Shown one piece after another: positions 59,961 to 64,000 of a stretch of 64,000 bases of DNA. How positions within the stretch are numbered: position 1 is the stretch's first letter; each line of letters starts with the position of its first letter. The DNA lies in contig DATISF010000076.1 in assembly GCA_035468985.1 (NCBI GenBank), positions 62,001 through 126,000 on the forward strand, read 5' to 3'. This DNA comes from DASVHS01 sp035468985. GTDB lineage: Bacteria; Acidobacteriota; Thermoanaerobaculia; Gp7-AA8. The position numbers and the translations under genes were made by a program. The notes below the pieces were generated by a model. That model was not told the origin of the DNA. It saw only the letters and a program-made list of their open reading frames with translations, and made no database searches.

Positions 59961-60761
59961 TTGCCGGGAGGGATTACGAAGCTCCGCAAGCACAAGCTCA
60001 TCTCGCGGCTCGAGGAGCTCGGTCTCTCCAGCTACGAGGCGCAGGCGTACCTCGCCTCGCTGCGGCACGCCCCGCTCACCGGCTATCAGCTGAGCAAGGC
60101 CAGCGGCGTTCCGCGATCGCGGATCTACGAGACCATCGAAAAGCTCTCTGCGAAAGGGCTGCTCATGTCGCAGCCCGGCGAGAAGAACCTCGTCACGGCT
60201 CTCGACTACCGCGCGTTCCTGGACCAGAAGGAGAAGGAAGCCTCGGCCACCATCCGATTCCTGCGAGAGGAGCTGGCGATGCTCCGCACTCCGGAGCCGT
60301 CAGGCATCTGGACAGTCTCGGGGCGGGAACCGATCCTCGACCTGGCCGCCGGCCTCATCGGACAAGCCCGGCGGTACGTCTACGTCGCCGCCGTCGAAGC
60401 CGACCTCCTTCTCCTGGCGGAGGCGCTTCCAAAGGAGAGGACAAGCCGGGCCCCCATCCTCGGGGTCTACTGCGGCGATGGTGAGGTGCCAATCGAGGGC
60501 ATCGTTCGCCATCTCGGACCGGATTGCTCCCGTGGATCGGAGATCGCCATCGTGGTGGATGGGGAGCGCGCTCTCGTCGGATGTACGCAGCCGGAAGAAA
60601 CCGCAACCGCGGCGCTCACCCCAAACAGCGGCGTCGTCAGCATCACGGAGCAGTACATCAAACACGAGCTGTTCCTCAATTCGCTCTACGCCACGAAGGA
60701 CAAGGTCGAGATCCAGGCCTACATCAGACAGTACGACCGCACGATGAGAAAGCTGCCCTAG
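59961..60761 (+). CDS. TrmB-family transcriptional regulator
   Basis: A 266-residue regulator with the TrmB-type winged helix (~10-80): LISRLEELGLSSYEAQAYLA and GVPRSRIYETIEKLSAKGLL. A short coiled coil follows (DQKEKEASATIRFLREELA). The C-terminal effector domain is a PLD-like fold (~120-250; ILDLAAGLIGQARRYVYVAA, EIAIVVDGERALVGC). Such proteins sense sugars or other small molecules and are commoner in archaea. The start is uncertain: TTG 59961 is the only initiation codon near the GGGAGG, which then lies inside the gene. It is separated from the methyltransferase gene by repeat D and a palindromic site. Confidence 0.85.
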   Translation: MPGGITKLRKHKLISRLEELGLSSYEAQAYLASLRHAPLTGYQLSKASGVPRSRIYETIEKLSAKGLLMSQPGEKNLVTALDYRAFLDQKEKEASATIRFLREELAMLRTPEPSGIWTVSGREPILDLAAGLIGQARRYVYVAAVEADLLLLAEALPKERTSRAPILGVYCGDGEVPIEGIVRHLGPDCSRGSEIAIVVDGERALVGCTQPEETATAALTPNSGVVSITEQYIKHELFLNSLYATKDKVEIQAYIRQYDRTMRKLP

Positions 60762-60763
60762 AC

Positions 60764-60904
60764 AGAACCTCTGAACAAGTCGTCATCCTGAGTCGGCGAA
60801 GCGCGACGAAGGATCTCAGGATCCGAAAACTCTGCGATCTCGAGATCCTTCGCCGTCTGCGCGGCTCAGGATGACGTGAACAACGACTTGTTCAGAGCTT
60901 CCTT
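60764..60904 (+). repeat. Palindromic intergenic repeat, copy D
   Basis: About 141 bp, beginning 2 bp after the TrmB-like stop codon. Outer arms AGAACCTCTGAACAAGTCGT and the complement of ACGACTTGTTCAGAGCTTCC; it is the closest relative of copy C, only 1.1 kb away. When transcribed it would form a long hairpin directly after the regulator gene, possibly serving as terminator or mRNA stabiliser. Confidence 0.85.
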
Positions 60905-60955
60905 AGGCGGCGGATATCCGCATGCAAGAAACCAGGAACCTGTTCTTCGAGCCTC

Positions 60956-60976
60956 TAGTCGCTACCGTAGTGACTA
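60956..60976. promoter_or_regulatory. Palindromic operator upstream of methyltransferase gene
   Basis: A 21-bp inverted repeat with TAGTC ... GACTA outer arms and CTAC/GTAG inner arms; only one pair and the centre base do not match. It lies 30 bp before the ATG of the methyltransferase gene, where a bound regulator would control transcription. TAGTA/TACTA half sites also occur at the TrmB-like promoter, which makes that regulator the first candidate for binding. Confidence 0.65.
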
Positions 60977-61005
60977 CGACATCGAGGATCAATCAGGAGG
61001 ACGCC

Positions 61006-61629
61006 ATGAACAACACACAGTACTTCGACGACGTAGCAGGACAGTGGGACAACATGCGGACTCGGATGTTCTCGGACGAGGTCCGGGAGTCGGCGCTGAG
61101 GATTGCGGACGTTCAGGCCGGCGGAACAGCCGCGGACATCGGCGCGGGCACCGGCTTCCTGACCGAAGCATTGCTCGGGCGCGGGCTGCGGGTGATCGCC
61201 GTCGATCACTCGGCTCAGATGCTTGAGCAAATGAAGAACAAATTCGCAGAATCAGGCCGGCTGCAGGTCAAGCTGGGGGAATCGGAGCAACTTCCGATCG
61301 ACGACGGTGCCGTCGACCACGTGTTCGCGAACATGTATCTGCACCATGTCGAATCGCCCCCAGACGCGATTCGCGAGATGGCCCGAATCCTCAAGCCGTC
61401 CGGAACCCTCGTCATTACGGATGCGGACGAGCACACGCACGAGTTTCTTCGAATCGAGCATCACGACCGGTGGCTTGGATTCAAGCGCGACGATGTTCAC
61501 CGCTGGTTTGTCGAGGCCGGTCTCAGTGACGTTGCCGTCGCCGGCATCGGCCAGAAATGCCGCGCCACATCAAAGTCACTTGACGACATGGCCGACATCA
61601 CGATCTTCGCCGCGTCGGGCCGCAAGTGA
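61006..61629 (+). CDS. Class I SAM-dependent methyltransferase
   Basis: A 207-residue methyltransferase of the UbiE/Methyltransf_11 type. SAM-binding motif I is TAADIGAGTGFLTEALL (41-57), the acidic residue closing strand 2 is in VIAVDHSAQML, and motif IV is VDHVFANMYLHHVE. The C-terminal part has the usual LKPSGTLVITDADEHTH strand. AGGAGG lies five bases before ATG 61006. The 'DHVFANMYLHHVE' and late His-rich region resemble arsenite- or small-molecule methyltransferases, but no cysteine set for arsenic is present. It is followed by the PEP-mutase-family gene after 8 bp. Confidence 0.9.
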   Translation: MNNTQYFDDVAGQWDNMRTRMFSDEVRESALRIADVQAGGTAADIGAGTGFLTEALLGRGLRVIAVDHSAQMLEQMKNKFAESGRLQVKLGESEQLPIDDGAVDHVFANMYLHHVESPPDAIREMARILKPSGTLVITDADEHTHEFLRIEHHDRWLGFKRDDVHRWFVEAGLSDVAVAGIGQKCRATSKSLDDMADITIFAASGRK

Positions 61630-61637
61630 GGGGAACC

Positions 61638-62492
61638 ATGACTGCAAACACTGCACAGAAAGCTTCGGCTGAGCAGTTTCTCGCCCTCCATCACTCGCGA
61701 CGGCCCTTCGTACTGGGCAATTGCTGGGATGTGGTCACGGCCGCACTGTTCGAACGCGAGGGGTTCCGGGCCATCGGTACCTCGAGCTATGCAACGGCGG
61801 CGACGCTCGGCCTGAACGACGGCGAGCACATCGCGCTCCAGGAGACGGTGGACCTGGTCAGGCGGCTCACCCGCCGGGTCAAAGTTCCGGTCAGCGCCGA
61901 CATCGAGACGGGATACGCGGAGACGATTGACGGAGTCGTGCAGTCGGCCAGAGCCGTCCTGGCGGCAGGTGCCGTGGGGATCAACATCGAAGACAGCACC
62001 GGCGATCCGGAACGGCCACTTTCCGACCTGACCCTTCAATGCGAGAAGATCGCCGCGATTCGGGCCATGACAAACGAGGCCGGATTTCACCCGGTCATCA
62101 ACGCGCGCACCGATGTCTATCTTCTTGCGAACGGCAATGCCCGCCTGCGACTACGCGAAGCGATCGATCGGGGTCGTGCGTACGCGAAAGCAGGAGCTGA
62201 CTGCGTGTTCGTCCCAGACATGGGCGATCTCGACGCTGCCATGATGAGGCAGCTGGTCAGCGAGATCGGCGCTCCGATCAACATCGTCGCCGGCGCGTCG
62301 ACCCCACCGATGGCAAAGCTCGAGGAGATCGGAATCGTCCGCGTCAGTCTGGGACCGAGGGTCATGCGGGCGGCTCTGGGACTGTTTCGCGGGATCGCAC
62401 GTGAGATCCTCGACCTGGGAACGTTCGCGAAGATGACGGCCGGCGCTCTCTCGTACGAAGAGACGAACCGGCTGCTGGCTGATCGGACATGA
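61638..62492 (+). CDS. Isocitrate lyase/PEP mutase family enzyme
   Basis: A 284-residue TIM-barrel enzyme of the PEP mutase/isocitrate lyase superfamily. The metal-binding acids are seen in VSADIETGYAE (D88, E90), and GINIEDSTGDPE and NARTDVYLL follow. The isocitrate lyase KKCGH catalytic loop is missing, so it belongs to the oxaloacetate decarboxylase / 2-methylisocitrate lyase-like group, or acts on another carboxylate. GAGGGGA precedes ATG 61638. It is co-transcribed with the methyltransferase; together they may modify or degrade a small carboxylic acid under control of the upstream operator. Confidence 0.9.
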   Translation: MTANTAQKASAEQFLALHHSRRPFVLGNCWDVVTAALFEREGFRAIGTSSYATAATLGLNDGEHIALQETVDLVRRLTRRVKVPVSADIETGYAETIDGVVQSARAVLAAGAVGINIEDSTGDPERPLSDLTLQCEKIAAIRAMTNEAGFHPVINARTDVYLLANGNARLRLREAIDRGRAYAKAGADCVFVPDMGDLDAAMMRQLVSEIGAPINIVAGASTPPMAKLEEIGIVRVSLGPRVMRAALGLFRGIAREILDLGTFAKMTAGALSYEETNRLLADRT

Positions 62493-62597
62493 CCCCGAGC
62501 CCGATGCCGCTCGACGACGCTCAACTCGGAGAACGGCCGCGGCTCAATGCCGCAGCGGAGACATCCGTTCGGGAGGCGTGGCCTGGGGTTCCAGTCG

Positions 62598-63629
62598 TCA
62601 CTGACGCCCGGCGTCCTTGGTGCCGGTCAGCTCCTTGTACATGTCTTCGACGTTAGGCTGCGCGAAATTCTGGAACGCGAAAGGCTTGTACGTTTCCGGC
62701 AGGGTCAGCTGCTGCCTGGCCTGCTCGAGCGTCAGGCCCTCGGCGATCGCCTTCTTCACGCGGATGCGGAGGTCGTCGAGGTAGTTTCGAAACTCGCGGA
62801 GCTCCGCGGCGGTCGCTGGCTGCCCGTGACCAGCCGCGAATCGCGCGGTCGGATACCGGCTCAGAATTGTGTCCAGCGACGGAATCCAATCGTTCACGGT
62901 TGCGTCGACGAGATTGGGAAGCGTCTTCGACCACACCATGTCGCCGGTGAAGAGCACGTTGGCGTCGGGGACGAAGACCAGCACATCGCCTCCTGTGTGC
63001 CCGGGCAGCGTGATGAGCTGGACCTCGCGCTTGCCGACGCGCAGGTGAACGACGCCGGAACCGAACGTCTCGGTCGGATTCGTGAGCTGGATCGCCTGCA
63101 TGGCATCGAGCCGGCGCACCTGGCGTTCCAGCTGCGTTCGTTTGGCGGCCTGATCCTGCGGCGTTTCGGCGAGCTGCTTCGCAGCGTCGTCCCGCCGTTT
63201 CTTCAACTCCTCGGCCGACGGGAGAAACCGGCGGTTCTTCGTTGTCTGCCACTCCATCACGTGGTCGTGCGCGATGATCGGAACATTGCGCGCGGCGAAC
63301 AGCTGATTGCCGCCCGTGTGGTCGAGGTGGTAGTGCGTGTTGACCACGAACCGGATCGGTTTCGGTGTCAGCTTCCCGATCTCCGCGATCAACTCGTCGC
63401 AGGCAGCCGGCGTGAAGAATGTGTCGACGACCACGACGCCGTCGTCGCCCACGATGAAGCCGGCATTGCCGGACGCCAGCCCCCCGGGCTTCGCGACTGC
63501 TGCATAGACGCCATCGGCGAGTTTGACCAGATCGAAATCGTCGTTGGGTGTCGTGACGTCCGCGTGGGCGACGCCGGCCGAGCCGAGAAGCAGTGATCCA
63601 ACCAGGGCGAATTGGGCAAGGGTTCGCAC
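62598..63629 (-). CDS. Secreted metallo-beta-lactamase-fold hydrolase
   Basis: A 343-residue exported MBL-fold enzyme. Signal peptide MRTLAQFALVGSLLLGSAGV ending AHA. Zinc motif H99-x-H101-x-D103-H104 in THYHLDHTGG; later ligands in LPGHTGGDVLVF, FTGDMVW and FAAGHGQP. A ~60-residue helical, charged insertion (~120-185; SAEELKKRRDDAAKQLAETP) between the first two metal motifs is characteristic of a subset similar to QDE/PqqB-like or SoxH-like periplasmic members. The substrate may be a lactone, thioester or phenolic ester; beta-lactamase activity cannot be claimed. It is single, convergent with the PEP-mutase-family gene. Confidence 0.9.
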   Translation of the reverse strand: MRTLAQFALVGSLLLGSAGVAHADVTTPNDDFDLVKLADGVYAAVAKPGGLASGNAGFIVGDDGVVVVDTFFTPAACDELIAEIGKLTPKPIRFVVNTHYHLDHTGGNQLFAARNVPIIAHDHVMEWQTTKNRRFLPSAEELKKRRDDAAKQLAETPQDQAAKRTQLERQVRRLDAMQAIQLTNPTETFGSGVVHLRVGKREVQLITLPGHTGGDVLVFVPDANVLFTGDMVWSKTLPNLVDATVNDWIPSLDTILSRYPTARFAAGHGQPATAAELREFRNYLDDLRIRVKKAIAEGLTLEQARQQLTLPETYKPFAFQNFAQPNVEDMYKELTGTKDAGRQ

Positions 63630-63758
63630 GTTCTACCTCCGAATACTCGCAACCGGCGCGCGCCGATCGAAGCGCATCGTTTGCGGCATTCTCTCAGAAA
63701 CGATCGCGCCGGAAGGCGGCCTTGCGACCGCCTTCCCGACCAAGTCGTCGAAGCGCGC

Positions 63759-64000
63759 CTACTGTTGCAGTCGAATGATCGCGACAACGCCGAGCAGCGC
63801 GCCGAGCAGCAGCAACGCCCATGTCGATAGCGCGGGGATCGCGGCCGGCGCAACAATCGTCACGTTCGTATTCGCCGTGGCCGTGTTGTTGCCCGTGTTG
63901 GGATCGCTCTCGGAGGCCGTAACCGTCGCCGTGTTCGAGATGGAGGCCGGCGCGGCGGGCATCTTGATCGTCAGTGTGATCACGGCGCTCGCGCTGGTCG
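63759..64000 (-). CDS. IPTL-CTERM protein, C-terminal part (continues beyond the window)
   Basis: The last ~80 codons of another DUF11-type surface protein: end of a repeat (SNTATVTASESDPNTGNNTA) followed by the sorting signal IPALSTWALLLLGALLGVVA and IIRLQQ. The frame is open to the window edge, so most of the protein is outside. Tail and repeat resemble those of the giant protein at 51.8-59.4 kb and the fragment at 51.4 kb, showing at least three such genes within 13 kb. Confidence 0.85.
   Translation of the reverse strand, partial: TSASAVITLTIKMPAAPASISNTATVTASESDPNTGNNTATANTNVTIVAPAAIPALSTWALLLLGALLGVVAIIRLQQ

Noticed and set aside
62598..63629. Metallo-beta-lactamase resistance gene
   Set aside because: The fold and zinc ligands are present, but the long helical insertion and overall length differ from true class B beta-lactamases.

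Overview
The window is GC-rich bacterial chromosome with tightly packed genes. ATGA, GTGA and TGATG stop/start overlaps are common. Several traits suggest an uncultured soil bacterium of the Acidobacteriota (Thermoanaerobaculia- or Vicinamibacteria-like). These are a secreted beta-helix protein ending in a tandem HxxELR-type C-terminal repeat, giant DUF11-type surface proteins with IPTL-CTERM-like sorting signals, amidohydrolases in the export pathway, and dispersed 'ATCCTGAG...GGATCTC' palindromic repeats. This placement is inferred from gene style; no rRNA gene is present.

Left part (1-8.3 kb): an integrative element. It starts with the 3' part of a tyrosine integrase, followed by an unknown protein, an AlpA-like regulator, a DUF1376 protein and an HTH protein. 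The cargo is a STAS-ATPase-DUF4325 protein on the plus strand and, converging on it, a minus-strand cassette: two unknown proteins, a Fic protein with a variant motif, and a large HNH nuclease. A 24-bp sequence identical in layout to the 3' end of a tmRNA (T-loop, T-stem, acceptor, CCA) lies at 8246-8269 and is the likely right attachment site. A decayed second copy lies at 15975-15997, so 8.3-16 kb may be an older island. That stretch holds a LytS/LytTR two-component pair, a secreted DUF1579-like protein, a decayed hydrolase, two secreted amidohydrolases and an AraC-type regulator.

Middle (16-34 kb): a secreted beta-helix protein, an ECF sigma factor with a small membrane partner, a Crp/Fnr regulator next to a DUF417 protein, and a secreted protein of unknown role. 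Then comes the most coherent unknown pathway in the window, two divergent operons around a TetR gene with two palindromic operators. On the minus strand these are TetR, fatty-acid desaturase, PAP2 phosphatase/transferase, Rieske oxygenase, NTF2-like protein and alpha/beta hydrolase. On the plus strand they are two B12-type radical SAM enzymes, two acetyltransferase-like proteins and a GH3 acyl-acid-amido synthetase. The set looks like a biosynthetic cluster for a modified acyl or lipid product.

34-46 kb: an amidohydrolase with a damaged 5' end, a penicillin-acylase-family enzyme, and an eight-gene minus-strand operon headed by an ECF41 sigma factor (DoxX-like protein, HlyD adaptor, double ABC ATPase, small membrane protein, two ABC-2 permeases, SDR enzyme), i.e. 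a regulated YbhFGSR-like drug/solute exporter.

46-64 kb: a haloalkane dehalogenase, a related hydrolase and a flavin reductase; a decaying zone with a truncated Ada protein and a frameshifted PDZ-hydrolase; a cupin protein; a fragment and a complete copy of DUF11/IPTL-CTERM surface proteins (the complete one is 2524 residues, with a three-domain higher-order repeat); a TrmB-like regulator, a methyltransferase and a PEP-mutase-family enzyme separated by palindromic elements; a secreted metallo-beta-lactamase-fold hydrolase; and the C-terminus of a third IPTL-CTERM protein at the right edge.
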